From: Helichrysum umbraculigerum
Lineage: Eukaryota > Streptophyta > Magnoliopsida > Asterales > Asteraceae
Assembly: GCA_949592205.1 (NCBI GenBank)
Contig: CATIUR010000001.1
Coordinates: forward strand, 242,098,250 to 242,162,249
DNA: 64,000 nt
Reading direction: 5' to 3'
Positions 26,640-39,081 of this stretch are shown here, piece by piece. The notes beneath the pieces are model-generated. The model ran no database searches. It had not been told where the DNA came from and saw only the letters and a list, made by a program, of their open reading frames with translations. The stretch's first letter is position 1. Every line of letters begins with the position of its first letter. A program made the position numbers and the translations under genes.

Positions 26640-26900
26640 ACTTGATCCCCACAACAAAACAAACAAAAAAAAATTTCCACATTGCTTGTTGACTTTGATA
26701 AACCAAACAAATAAAGTAAAAATTTTCCTTGTTGCATCTGTTTCGTCCGAATTTTATAACCATAACAAAAAAAATTTTCTTTCTTCCTGTTGTCCGTCGA
26801 ACAAACCCGAAGCCAAAAAAAAAAAAAATTCCTCTTTGCTAGTTCGTCGACTGTTACCACCACAACCAAAACCAAAAAAAAATTTTCTTTGTGTTACATC
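26640..26900. repeat. Degenerate A-run tandem repeat in copia leader
   Basis: About five units of roughly 55-65 bp, each with a run of A's leading into TTTTCC or TTTTCTTT, separated by mixed sequence containing GTTGNNTNNTTCGTCG-like stretches. They lie between the primer-binding site and gag. Any ORFs here are by-products of the repeat. Confidence 0.6.
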
Positions 26901-26962
26901 GAACCAAACTAACCCCTCCAAATTTAATATTTAACAAATCTAACTAAATATAACATACGTGG

Positions 26963-26975
26963 GGCTCTGATACCA
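26963..26975 (-). other. Primer-binding site (tRNA-iMet type)
   Basis: GGCTCTGATACCA is the exact complement of TGGTATCAGAGCC, one base from the 5' LTR. Confidence 0.92.
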
Positions 26976-26976
26976 C

Positions 26977-27626
26977 TGTTAGAATATAGCAAATAACTAT
27001 AACAAATTGTCATACAATTGCGGAAGCGAATAAGCACGTATTTATAATTAGTTAAGATTGAAAACATGTACCTTTTAGCTAGCTCCAAATAATCGTTTAG
27101 TAAAACGAATAGGTTTCACAAATGGTAAAACCCTCTAGGGTTGCACGCACACCACCTTCACGACACGATGACGATGCTAGTCGAATTACACTTTAATAAA
27201 CTAAAAATCTCTTTTGCTTTTTTTTTTCTTTAATTGAAAAAGTCAAACCAAAACCAAAGTTATGGTTTTGTTTTGGCGACGGCTCACAAAAAGGGAGAGA
27301 TTAGAAGAGTTTAATTGTTAGGGTATTGTGTCTGTATTTAGGATACAAATAACCCTAACTTAGGCTTTGTATTTATAGGTTTTAATTAGGTTATTGAGTT
27401 GTATATGGATACCTAAAAACCGGCTCATATAAAACCCAACCCAATTCAAAACCCAATACAAGTTTCACTCACTTAACATTTAAGTCCCTAAAGTTTAGTT
27501 TATATTAAATGTGCATAATAATTAATACATTATTAATTAATTAATCGTGTCTAAATGATTAACTGCGCGCCCCCATAGGCTCATTAATTTCCGAACATGC
27601 TTAAGTCGTGTACATATATACCAACA
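26977..27626 (-). repeat. 5' LTR of copia element 20151-27626
   Basis: 650 bp. It nearly matches 20151-20802; the differences are scattered substitutions and a shorter poly-T run. Confidence 0.95.
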
Positions 27627-27742
27627 CAACCAACGTACTAACAACCCAAAAATTGTTCAACCATTTATCGTGTTCTTTATTCAAAGTATATATACACTAT
27701 ATGGCTTTGTGAGGAGTATATTTCCTGAATTGACTATTAATA

Positions 27743-27937
27743 CTCCCTCCGTCCCAATTTATCTGTTCATCTTTCCATTTTGGTATGTCTCAAAATAATT
27801 GTCCTCTTTCAAAATCAACCAATCAAAATGCTTAAAATGGTAAAGATGAAATCATATTGGTGGTCAACAGTAATAAATGTACTTTTCTTAAACTGTATGT
27901 TTCTTGTCTAGTGACAATAATTTTGGGACGAAGGGAG
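27743..27937. mobile_element. Stowaway MITE, TSD TA
   Basis: Classic Stowaway termini CTCCCTCCGTCCC and GGGACGAAGGGAG, flanked by TA on both sides (27741-27742, 27938-27939). 195 bp, Tc1/mariner type. Confidence 0.92.
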
Positions 27938-28615
27938 TAATAGACTTTCTAACGAGCCAAACCTACCAACCCTATGCACATATTCAAATTAACATGTCAA
28001 AAATGATTTAAAAAACTTTCCCATTAAGCTTTCCTAGGTTATCGAAAGTGAAACACTTTTACGCATATCGTACATGAACTTTCTGATTTATTCGCAATGT
28101 TATATCTCTGGTCACCAGATAGTCCTAGAAAGTTTCATATTTCACTAGCTTTTGACAATCACATTCGGTTAAAATTATTCGTTTAATGTACTTCAGCTTT
28201 GAGAGGAAGATGACGCCATTTTCATATATTGTGTTAAAAAAAATAAAATCCTAATTAATATGAAGGTTAAATTACTTAAGAATTATAAATAAATAAAAAT
28301 TCACGTAACTGATAAATCAATAAGTATCCGGTTACCTAATTTACTAGAAGTATGATACTATGATATGCGCAAATAATAAAAAGTTCACGTATGATTTAGG
28401 TGATTTAAGCAAAGTACATGACATATTTAAGACCTTGATTAGCCCTAATTATTTTTTATATATACAATGTAGCTCCGTAACAATTTTATGCTTTTATAAA
28501 CTCGAATTTGGCTAACAAGTAACACTTATTAATAGTTTGATTTATATAATTTGTATCGTATAAACATGCATATTTCGTAGCTTTATATGTTGAAGGGTAT
28601 TTTTTAAAAATTATA

Positions 28616-28782
28616 ATTTTCAGTTTTTCGGTTTTAACCGAAACCAAACCGAATTCGAATTCGGTTTTCGGTTCGGTTTCGGTTTGATTTTGACATGTGA
28701 ATTCGGTTTTCGATTCGGTTTTGCTCCCGAAAATTTCAAAACCGAATAAACCGAGGAAACCGAAAACCGAACCAATGAACCC
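28616..28782. repeat. Inverted array of CGGTTTTCGGTT units
   Basis: CGGTTTTCGGTTCGGTTTCGG-type units on one side are mirrored by AACCGAAAACCGAACC-type units on the other, so the stretch can fold back on itself. It may be a MITE fragment with expanded ends. Overlapping ORFs on both strands are by-products. Confidence 0.65.
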
Positions 28783-30030
28783 CCTTAAAGAAATTTCAAT
28801 CATTTGTTTAAAAACACAAAGTCACAAACTACTTTTTTTTTATTTTATTTTTCATTTGTCTTGTAAAAAAATTGGGATTTAATTTTGACAGCTTTGTAAA
28901 AATTTATGATAAAGAGACCGGCCCATAAGGATTAGGTTAGGTTGGGTTGTGTGCATGTATACAAGTCGGCTTATATTATTAGCTACCAACATCTCTATTC
29001 AATTCATTCTAATATAAATAAAACAAATAAATTATGTATCTGTACATATGCATTTATTTCGTTATAAATAATGAATGACAAAATAAAGTTCAACCATGAA
29101 CTTTGGACTGTTGTATGTCCAAATTAATCTAACTTAAAATCCATCATGTAGCTAGAGATATGGATGACTATTGACGATGTAGAAACTTAGGGGTAAAACC
29201 ATTTCGTGTTGGATAATAAGAACATGGTATGTATATAATCAATTACTAGATATAATCTCTATGAATCTTGTTTGGAAATCACTTTCCAAATACAATATTT
29301 CGACCCTGTAATTGCCCCGGGTTACACGAAATTCGTATTGGGATAATCCAAGAAATATACACGATTTATGGTAATCAAAATCGTGATCAGAGCGTTTATG
29401 TGTGTGGTTTTTGTGTTTTCAAGTGTAGATTGTGAGATTGTAACCAGAAAACGGAAGTTATAGGACATCTAACTGCCCATAACCAATCCGGGTCGAAATG
29501 TCCAAACAAGGTTTTTCCGGGTTACTAAATATAGTCAAATTCCGGGTAACTAAATATAATCAAAAATTAACTATCTAGGGGCTCTGCCTCTTGGACCCCA
29601 CAAGGGGGCGCGACCTCCTTGACCCGCACGATTTGGTTGTGCCCGGTATTTAGTAACTTAATCGGGTATGCACTCCGCATCACTTAATTCGTGTCCACTA
29701 AACCACCAATGCACTAAAATATACAATATTGTGACAATTATATCGCTTCTCCAGAAGAATTACGCTGTAAGTATTGGATGATTAGGATTGCATTTTTGTG
29801 CTCTCTTTTTGTGAATGACAAAATGTCAAATAGTGTTAAGAAAAATTTGGGCCGATTGGCTTTACTAGACGATAGCCCAAAAGATGGAAAGTTGGGTAAT
29901 CATCGAAGCCGTTACCAACCTTACTAGGCGCTTGCCATGATGGAGCCCAATTAATTAGGTTTATGATGATTTAAATGGGCTGGAAATAACTTTTTCCATT
30001 TGCTTCCTCTGCTCTAATGGATACATATGG
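28783..30030. other. Intergenic, no gene seen; repeat-like patch
   Basis: No protein-like ORF. At 29515-29660 there are two copies of CCGGGTTACTAAATATA-like sequence and GC-rich text (GGGGCTCTGCCTCTTGGACC) of the kind seen in dispersed plant repeats. No ends could be defined. Confidence 0.4.
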
Positions 30031-30039
30031 AAATAAAAT

Positions 30040-31161
30040 GAGTAAATTACATTGTTAGTCAATGACTTTGTCCCTATATTACGAATTCAGTCCTTGAGTT
30101 GGGTATTGTGCAGATCTCATCCCTTGACCCGGAATTTCGTTTCATTGCCAGCCCCTTCTCTAATTAAGCACAGGGCAAAATAGTTTTTTTCTTATTTTTA
30201 TTATATTTCAGATTTTATTTACAATAAACTATATGAAAATAAAATAAAAATAAGAAAAATGAATATTTTTCTTACCACAAAAGCTTAGTGCTGAGTATAT
30301 ACATAACCAATTCATCTCCTTCTCTTTTAAATTGACCATGCTTTACAAGAGCAAGTTGATCCATTTAAATTTTACATCTAAGTTTCAATTGACCACGAAT
30401 TTTGTAGAAATACGTATAACTAAAACGACCATGAAGAATGCCATTGTTAACATCCCCTCCGGCCATCAACATCTCTTCCGGCCATCAACATCATCTCCAA
30501 GTCTCCAACCACGAACAACTCTTCGGCCATCAACATCCTTTCCAAACTATCATGAAGAATACCATTGTCGGATGTACAAAATGCCATTGTTTTGATTTTT
30601 TGACCGGATTCTTCGCCGGAGTAACGATTTGAAATTGTATTTGACGAGAGGCGAAGGAGGATGCCGTATGTACACAAATCTGACTTCCATTCGTCTTCTC
30701 CGATCATGTCTCCGTTAGTTCGGTTCCAACTGCAGAGACGATGGTGGTAAAGCATGTGATCAGTGTTTGTGAGAAAGGTGACCAAAATGTTAAAGTGAAT
30801 CTGGACAAAACGCTATTTTTTAGTTTGGTTTTCTGTTTAGGGATTTAATTTATTTATGGTGTTAGAAGATGGCGGATGAGTTTCTAAATAAACCCTAATA
30901 ATTATGAAAGTGAAGGGGTAACAGGGAAGAGGTTGGGTAAGGAAGGGAGGTTTATTTTTGTTACTATATGGAAAATTGAATAAGTAAATAACTTAAGGAA
31001 TTAAGGGTATTTTAGTCAATTTACATGCATGGACTCATATGGACAAAGGATCGGCAATGAAATAAAATTCCGGGTCAAGGGACTAGATCCGCAAAATACC
31101 CAACTTGAGGATTGGGTCCGTAATATAAGGACAACTACAAGGATAGGCATTGCAATTTACT
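30040..31161. mobile_element. Mutator-like fold-back element, TSD AAATAAAAT
   Basis: Long imperfect inverted repeats (about 120 bp: 30040-30165 against 31015-31161) include matches such as TTGGGTATT.TGC.GATCT and CCCTTGACCCGGAATTT. The element is flanked by 9-bp AAATAAAAT at 30031-30039 and 31162-31170. A 9-bp TSD with long inverted ends points to the Mutator superfamily. There is no transposase. The interior repeats CGGCCATCAACATC three times, and its ORFs are not recognised. Confidence 0.82.
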
Positions 31162-32709
31162 AAATAAAATTACATATAGATAACTAATTATGAAGTGACT
31201 TACAAATTTCATCTAAAAACTTTTAGCTTTAAATTGAGGATTTTTATGCGGTATTTAACCCCTCCTAAAATAAATTCAAATAATTAATTTATCATCAACT
31301 TTCCATACATACAATCAACCTTTAATTAATATTTAATATTATTATTGTAACACCCCAAAATTCAAAGTATTATTTTAATAAGTGTAGAAATATTCATTTT
31401 AAGTTATTATTATTAGTTGTATAAAATAATAATAATAAATGTGAATGATTTTAAGTTCCAGACAATAATAATTACGGGGATATGATAGCATCAAATAATG
31501 TCATATTTATATAGTAACATTTCCCAATTTTTATACGTTTTTATTGCATTTATGTGAATTTAGATACTGATTTCATTTATATTTGCAATTTAGTGTTTAA
31601 AAATGACTTGGTTAAAAAAGGAACAAAAACGGGCTTAAATTGAAGCTGAAATTCGGATAAAGCTAAGTGGGCCAAGAAAATGATGGGCTGGATCGTTAAA
31701 GAGAACATTCTGGAAAGGAGGCCAACCGTCGGTTGGAAAGTCCATCCGACGGTTAATGCCCAAAGTATGTAAGGCGGTGTAGACGCGGGCCACGAAGCTG
31801 TTTCCTGGGTAAAAAGCAAGCCCAACCGCCGGTTGGGAGTCGGTTTCAGAATACTATAAATAAAACCCTCGCCCCAGACTTAAACGATATGAATTCAGGA
31901 AAGCTTAATTCGACTTTAGGGTTAAGGCTGCAACTAGGAGTACGATTTTGGAGCTAGGAAGCTAGGGTTTGAAAGTTTTCAACCCTAACGAAGATTTGTT
32001 CGGTTTTTTTGGTTTGATTCTCGATCTTTCATTCATAAAACAATGTTTGTTTATTTGTTTTTGGATCTGGTTTCTTTCACATTAAATATGAGCTAATTTC
32101 CTAATGTATTTACTTAGATGAATGATTCTTAGATAATGGTTTGATGATATGTTTATGTTGATTTAATTTTATGAATGATTATTAAGTTTATTTGAAGATC
32201 CATATCGATTATATGTTATATAGTTGTTATTTAACGTGATTAATGAATTCATGCTATAGCGAACGTTTGTATGAGCTAATTGATTATTCACTTTTAAATA
32301 ATTTATTTAATTGTGGCTTGATACCTGAACCGGTAATAGGTTAAGAACAATAACAACTATAAATTGTAATTGATGTGATAATTGTTGAGATATATGATTA
32401 TAAACATTCGTGAACACGAAGTTATTAAAATAAATCTTAATAATATGTGAGAGGTTTAATTGAATAAAATTTAGAGAAACAACACGTAGAAGAACTTCTA
32501 GTGTATTCACAACGAATCTAGTGTTTTATCTAAAAGTTATAGGATAGTTAACCTGAACAGGAGACTTTCCACTTTTGCAAGACTTTCCACTTTTGCAAAT
32601 CACCATAAAGTTAATCAACTAATTAATAAACATATCTGAAAACGTGAATCTAGGAATTGCTAGTCTAAGTGAATACGTATCCAATTGATTGTTTCTTGTT
32701 ATCTTAATT

Positions 32710-34557
32710 TGTAACATCCTCGAATCTGACCTAGTAGGAATACAGTATTTTCCTTACTTTAATTGTATTTACTTGGTATTTAGAAATAATTGGTATTTAT
32801 TTGGACGAGTGAAATTAATAGGTCAAATGGTCAAAAGACTTATTGTGATAACTAAATTATTAATTGTTTTAAATTAATTTAGTTGACGGTATAATAAAAC
32901 TTATTGCTCGCAATTGACTTTTAGGTTCCAGACTATAGATTTAGAATGTGTATGGTATTGATACCACCTAATACTGAGTAAATTGCATATGTCGACTTTA
33001 TTTCCTACACTTACAGTAAACTACATGCAAAAACCAACATCACCTTCACTCTCACTTAGAACTCAAAAGAAATCAAACAAACTAGAAATTGGAGCTGTGA
33101 TTTAGTCTTCTGATCTTGCCATCATCTTCTCCAGCTGATCCTCATCTCCTTTGTAAGCTAACCATGCCCTAATTATGTGTTTTTGATTGATTTGGTTAAA
33201 TTAGGTTAGAAATTGGATGCATGTGTTGAATGTGTGATTAGATGGACTTGATTGATGTTGCAATATGTTTAGTGATGATACTTGATGTTTATTACTGAAT
33301 GAATTCGTGTGTTGTTGCTGCAATTTGTGAAATTTATGTTTTGGGATCGGGCTGTGATGAACAGGTGCAGGTCGCCTGCAAACAAGCCTTACCCAGCGGG
33401 TAACCGGGTAAATTGGGCAAAACTGGTTAAGCCGTGTTACACGGCGGGTAACTTGACCGGGTAACGTGTTACACGGCGGGTAACTTGACCGGGTAACTTA
33501 AGCTCGCTTCTGATCAAAATTGGTGCCGGATGAGGTCTTGTTACCCAGCGGGTAAGATGGTTACCCGGCGGGTAACCCGGTTAGCCCAGTGATGACTTTC
33601 AGCTTTTATTACTTGTATAAATGATTGATTTCTGAATTGTATTAGTTGTTGATTACTTGTTTGTTGATAAGTAATACTAAGATAATGATAAACATTCCGA
33701 AGTAAGTTACTAATTTGTAACTCTCTTGTGTTCTCAGATAAAGAGAAGACTCAGTAACATTAGATCTCTGAGCAAGGACGGTGATTGTCAAGTGTGAGTG
33801 GATCTTGGACTCTCAGTCTAAGTTAGTTGTAACAACATGGTTACAATGGGTAATTTGGTTTATTGCAATGACTGCTTTAATATTATATTGCCATGATGGT
33901 TATCCCTTGAACGATTTATTGGTGTCCATTATGCTATGATAGTTTGGATTATTTGATTTGGTGAAGGTCAACTAATGTGTTGGGTTTGAGTACTATTACT
34001 TTGGACAACGTAATTGATTTGTACATGTGTTGGGCACTGAAATTACGTTATATGTAGTATTAGTACCATACTATCGGTTTAATCACTGTTTGGCCTTCAG
34101 TTTGGTTATAAGTGTTACTTGGGGAACCACCGCGGTATGAAGGTACCTCAAGGACCACCGATCCTTCTAGGTTACTTGTGATGTGCTTGCTGTAGTTATT
34201 TGTTATGCTAAGTTAGATTGTGGGTTTTGGATTTATTCACTTAGCTTTGTGCTAATCCCTCCCCCCTACTTCTTGCAGGTTTAGCTTATGATTGTGGGTG
34301 ACTAGAAGTTTGGGTTGAAGGAATATTTGGCACCGCTCTCTGATTTTGTGTTTGATATGTTTTGGGTCAAAACAATTATGTCATAAATTTTAATATAACA
34401 CCTATATATGTGTTAATACTTAATGATGACTTGGCATTAAATATTGTATGTAATTGGGTTGCACATTTTGAAATGTAATCTACGCAGTCTTTGTCGTATT
34501 GCCTTTAATTACGCTTCCGTATAAAAAAAATGTCTTGGTATTTTGAAGGGTGTTATA
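32710..34557 (+). repeat. 5' LTR of gypsy element 32710-40917
   Basis: 1,848 bp. It contains the ACCCGGCGGGTAA-type block at about 33389-33580 and an intron-like pair (donor TTTGTAAGC at 33153, acceptor CTTGCAG/GT at 34277-34278). Confidence 0.93.
33389..33580 (+). repeat. Block of TTACCCGGCGGGTAA near-palindromes (5' LTR)
   Basis: Six or more units, including TTACCCAGCGGGTAA at 33389 and two GTTACACGGCGGGTAAC units in a roughly 31-bp tandem pair near 33436-33490. The same block in the 3' LTR (about 39762-39930) lacks part of the tandem pair. Confidence 0.85.
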
Positions 34558-34560
34558 AGT

Positions 34561-34573
34561 TGGTATCAGAGCA
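34561..34573 (+). other. Primer-binding site (tRNA-iMet type)
   Basis: TGGTATCAGAGCA lies 3 bases after the 5' LTR. Confidence 0.9.
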
Positions 34574-37500
34574 TAGGTTTGGGCGAGTTGGACAATTGTA
34601 TATGTTCAATCCTAAATCTATGGTGTCGGTCAAACATTTCAGGGTGTGGAATTTAGCTATGATAGTAAAAATTGCTTAGTACATAGATACTAACAATTAA
34701 CGAGTTGTGAGATATGTTGTAGTGCAGGACATGGCTGACAATGAGAACCCGACCGTTACTATCATCAATGTTTCGGTATCCGATGTCTCTCATCCTGAAA
34801 CCCAAAGTATTAGTCAAAGGCAAACCGGTACTTCCTTCACGGCTGAGGATATAAGCCAAGAGGATTATATGTTGCACTTAGAGGGAGAAAATGTTAGACT
34901 TAAAGCTATTGAACGACAGTTCTTAGAGCAACAAGCCCGGTTATCTCAGCAGTTTCCTCAGACTTTACCACCGATTTATAGCACTGTACCACCTACTCTA
35001 GTGACATCTCAGACTTATTCATCATTACCGCCTTACACCAGCAGCCTCATGGAAATATCTTTCAGACATCGGCCCCATTTGCATCTTCTGGGCCATCGGG
35101 ATTTCAGTTTCCGGTATTTCCTCCTCCGATTCACCATAAGTTTTGTTCTTTTAAGACAGTTAAATCTAGTGGACCATCAAATTATCATGGTAGTTCAAAT
35201 CCCTCCGTAACTTTGGATTGGTTGAGGGATGTTGAAAGGAAATTTGAGGTGTGTAGGTGTGAAGAGGAAGTCAAAGTTCCTTATGCGGTTCAGCTTCTTA
35301 AAGGTCCGGCAATGGGTTGGTGGGATTCCATTACCTCCCATTTGTCTCCTCAACAAATGGCTTCCATTAAGTGGACTGATTTTTATAATGAGGTTTGCAA
35401 AAAGTATTGTTCAGGATATGATATGACCCGTATTAGACGTGAATTTTTGGATATGCAATTGACGGATAATATGACGATGGACGACCTTATTTCTCAGTTC
35501 TCTGAAAAGTTGAGGTTTGTGCACCAATGGGTGCTTGATGAGAGGACCCAGATTGACCACTTTGTCGGTATGTTGCCCCATACTTATCGGATGACTGTTA
35601 GGCTTGCGGGTACTCTTAACCAAGCTTTCGAGTTAGCCCGTTCAGTGGATGGTGATGTTAGGGCTCAAGGATTAGATGTGAAGGACAAGTCTCCCATGAA
35701 ACCAAAGGGTGAGTCTTCGGGTAGTCCGGGAAAGAAAAAATGGCATGGTTCTCCCCGTGGTAAAGGGCAAGGTTCGAGTGGTGGTGCTATAGTGGATAAG
35801 TTGAACTGGTGCACTAATTGTAAATCAAAGCACACGGGTCCTTGTACTCCTCAAACGGCTAGGTGCATTAAGTGTGGATAGTTTGACCATGATATCAAAG
35901 ATTGTACTTTTCCTAAGCCGGTGTGTTGGAATTGTCGCAAAGAGGGTCACCGTTCAGGTTTGTGTCCGAAGGAGGGGAGACTGAGAACGGGTACGGTCGG
36001 TGGTTCTTCATCTTCAGGTCAGAAAAGAAAGAATCCACCTTTGGCAACGGGCATGGCATTTCAAATGACAGCTGATGAAGCTGTCAGGACAGAGGACGTC
36101 ATCACTGGTACTTTTCTTGTTAATTCTGTACCGGCATGCGTTCTATTTGATTCTGGAGCTAATTGCTCGTTTATATCCGTGTCCTTTTGTGATAAACTGA
36201 ATTTGATCCCCTCTGTCATTATAAATCCTATTGTGGTTGAAGTAGCGGATGGTAAAATGGTTCCGGTTACCACATCGGTGACTGGAGATAGTATTTTGAT
36301 CGAAGGCCATAGTTTTCCTGTCTCTTTTCTTTTAATGCCCATTCCAGGATTCGATGTAGTATTGGGTATGGATTGGTTGAGCCAAAATAAGGCCAACATT
36401 GATTGCCATAGAAAGATAATAAGATTTCCTACCTCGGATGAGTCATATGTCGTGGCTTGGGGTGAGCGGGTAAATGGTAGTATTCCCTTGATTTCAATGA
36501 TGAAAGCTAGAAAATCTCTAGCTAAGGGGTGTGAATCATACGTGGCCTATGTTGTTATCGCTAAATTAGAAAAGAAAAAGGTCACCGACGTCCGAGTGGT
36601 TTCGGAATACTCGGATGTCTTTCCCGATGAATTGCCCGGCTTGCCTCCTATTAGAGATGTAGAGTATAAAAATGAATTGACCCATGGTTCTTATCCCGTA
36701 GCTAGGGCTCCTTATAGACTAGCTCCTTTCGAAATTCGAGAAATGATGAGTCAATTTCAAGAGTTGCTAGATAAGGGTTTTGTTAGACCTAGTTCCTCTC
36801 CTTGGGGTGCGCCTGTGTTGTTTGTGAAAAAGAAGGATGGCACCCTTCGGATGTGTATTGACTATAGGGAGTTGAATAAGAGAACTATAAAGAATAAGTA
36901 CCCTTTGCCCCGAATTGATGAGCTGTTTGACCAATTGCAAGGGTCTTCGTATTTTTCTAAAATTGACTTGAGATCGGGTTATCACCAAGTGCGGGTTTGT
37001 GAGGAAGATATTCCTAAGACAGCTTTCCGTACTAGATACGGTCATTACGATTTTCTTGTTATGCCTTTTGGGTGGACTAATGCCCTGGCAATCTTCATGG
37101 ATTTGATGAATAGAGTTTGTCGACCTTTTCTTGATAAGTTTGTTATAGTGTTCATTGATGATATCTTAGTGTATTCTAAATCTGAGACTGATCATGAGAT
37201 ACACTTGCGATTGGTTCTTGATACTTTGAGAAAGGAAAAATTGTATGCAAAATTTTTGAAATGCGAGTTTTGGTTGCGTGAGGTACAGTTTTTAGGTCAC
37301 ATCATTTGTGAGGATGGAGTTAAAGTGGATCCATATAAAATTGAGGCCGTCATGAATTGGCAAGCGCCTAAGTCTCCTTCTGAAATTAAGAGTTTCCTTG
37401 GATTAGCTGGGTATTACAGAAAGTTCATTTAGGATTTTTCTAAGCTCGCGGGTTCTTTGACTAAGTTAACTCGTAAAGATGTGAAATTTCTATGGGATGA

Positions 37501-38054
37501 TCAACAAGAATCGGCTTTCCAGAATTTGAAACAGTTGTTGTGTCAGGCTCCGGTTTTAGCACTGCCTAACGGGTCCGATGATTTTATTGTGTATTGTGAC
37601 GCATCTTCTGCTGGTTTGGGTTGTGTTTTGATGCAACGCGACCGTGTTATTGCCTATGCTTCACGACAATTGAAACTTCATGAGATAAATTATCCTACTC
37701 ACGACTTGGAGTTAGCGGCGGTGGTATTTGCCTTGAAAATATGGAGGCACTATCTCTATCGAACTAAATGTGTTATTTGTACGGATCACAAGAGCCTTCA
37801 ATATATGTTTACTCAAAAGGAGCTTAATATGCGTCAAAGGCGATGGTTGGAATTTATCAAAGACTACGATTGTGAGATTCGCTATCACCCGGGTAAAGCC
37901 AATGTTGTGGCGGATGCATTGAGTCGAAAAGGAAAATCAGAAAAAGTTTGTTTTATGCGTATGGAAATTTCTTCGGAGTTTATTAATCGATTGAGAATGG
38001 CACAAATGGAAGCATTGTTATACCATAATTTGAAATCTGAGATCTTGCATAAAA

Positions 38055-38158
38055 GAAAGGATTTGTTGGTTGATGATACTCGTGGATTAAAGACTTTCCA
38101 AAATCGGAAAGGATTTGTTGGTTGATGATACTCGTGGATTAAAGACTTTCCAAAATCG
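38055..38158 (+). repeat. 52-bp perfect tandem duplication in pol
   Basis: Units 38055-38106 and 38107-38158 are identical. Because 52 is not a multiple of three, the integrase reads in a different frame from RNase H. Confidence 0.95.
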
Positions 38159-39065
38159 GGTTTGGGTTCCTTTGCTTGGTGGTCTTCGAGATGTGATCTT
38201 GTTAGAGTCACACAAATCTAGATTGTCGGTTCATCCCGGGAGTACCAAATTGTATCATGACTTGAAACCATTATATTGGTGGCCTACTTTGAAATTGGAT
38301 GTAGCTCGGTTTGTGGAATCTTGCCATATTTGTTCTCAAGTGAAAGCCGAACATCAGAAACCCTATGGAGCTTTGAAACAGCTTGAAATTCCCGAGTGGA
38401 AATGGGAGCATATTACCATGGATTTTGTGACCAAATTGCCTCGAACGGTTAAGGGTAACGATATGATTTGGGTAATTATTGATAGATTGACCAAGAGTGC
38501 TCATTTTATTGCTACTTGCGAGACGGCATCTTTGAGTAAGTTAGCACAGTTGTACATCAACGAGGTGGTTTCGAGGTATGGAGTTCCGTTGTCCATTGTA
38601 TCCGATAGAGATTCTCGATTTACATCGAGTTTTTGGCAGAGTTTGCAGAGAGAATTGGGTTCTAGAGTTAACTTGAGTACGGCTTATCACCCTCAGACGG
38701 ATGGTCAGTCGGAGCGCACCATCCAAACCTTGGAGGATATGTTACTGGCGTGTGTATTAGAGTATGGTGGGTCTTGGAATTCTCACTTACCGTTGGTCGA
38801 ATTTGCTTATAATAATTCGTATCACTCTAGTATAGGTATGCCACCTTATGAGTTGTTGTATGGTCGTAAGTGTAGAACGCCCACTTGTTGGTTAGAGGCG
38901 GGCGAGAAACAGTTTTCTGGCCCAGACTTAGTACAAATTACCGCCGATAAAGTTGCCATAGCCCGTGATAGATTGAAAGCGGCTCGTGATAGGCAAAAGC
39001 AATATGCCGGACGCGTTATCCTAATCTTTTTTAGCGTGGCGAGATTTCGGGGACGAAATCTCCTT

Positions 39066-39076
39066 AAGGAGAGAAG
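39066..39076 (+). other. Polypurine tract
   Basis: AAGGAGAGAAG lies 5 bases before the 3' LTR. Confidence 0.7.
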
Positions 39077-39081
39077 ATTTT

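Larger units (their letters stand above)
20151..27626 (-). mobile_element. Full-length Ty1/copia retrotransposon, TSD CAACC
   Basis: The 7,476-bp element is flanked by identical CAACC at 20146-20150 and 27627-27631. It has two LTRs with TGTTAGAATA...ACCAACA ends, a primer-binding site, a polypurine tract, and gag, integrase, RT and RNase H in copia order on the minus strand. The LTRs differ by roughly 8 substitutions plus poly-T length (about 98.8% identical by eye), so insertion was fairly recent. Even so, the polyprotein carries many stops and frameshifts, so it was probably mobilised in trans or decayed quickly. Confidence 0.95.

Noticed and set aside
26603..26934. ORFs on both strands with Lys/Phe runs
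   Set aside because: By-products of the A-run tandem repeat in the copia leader.
28486..28882. Overlapping ORFs of 105 and 61 aa
   Set aside because: They arise from the AACCGAA inverted-repeat block and read as simple repeats.
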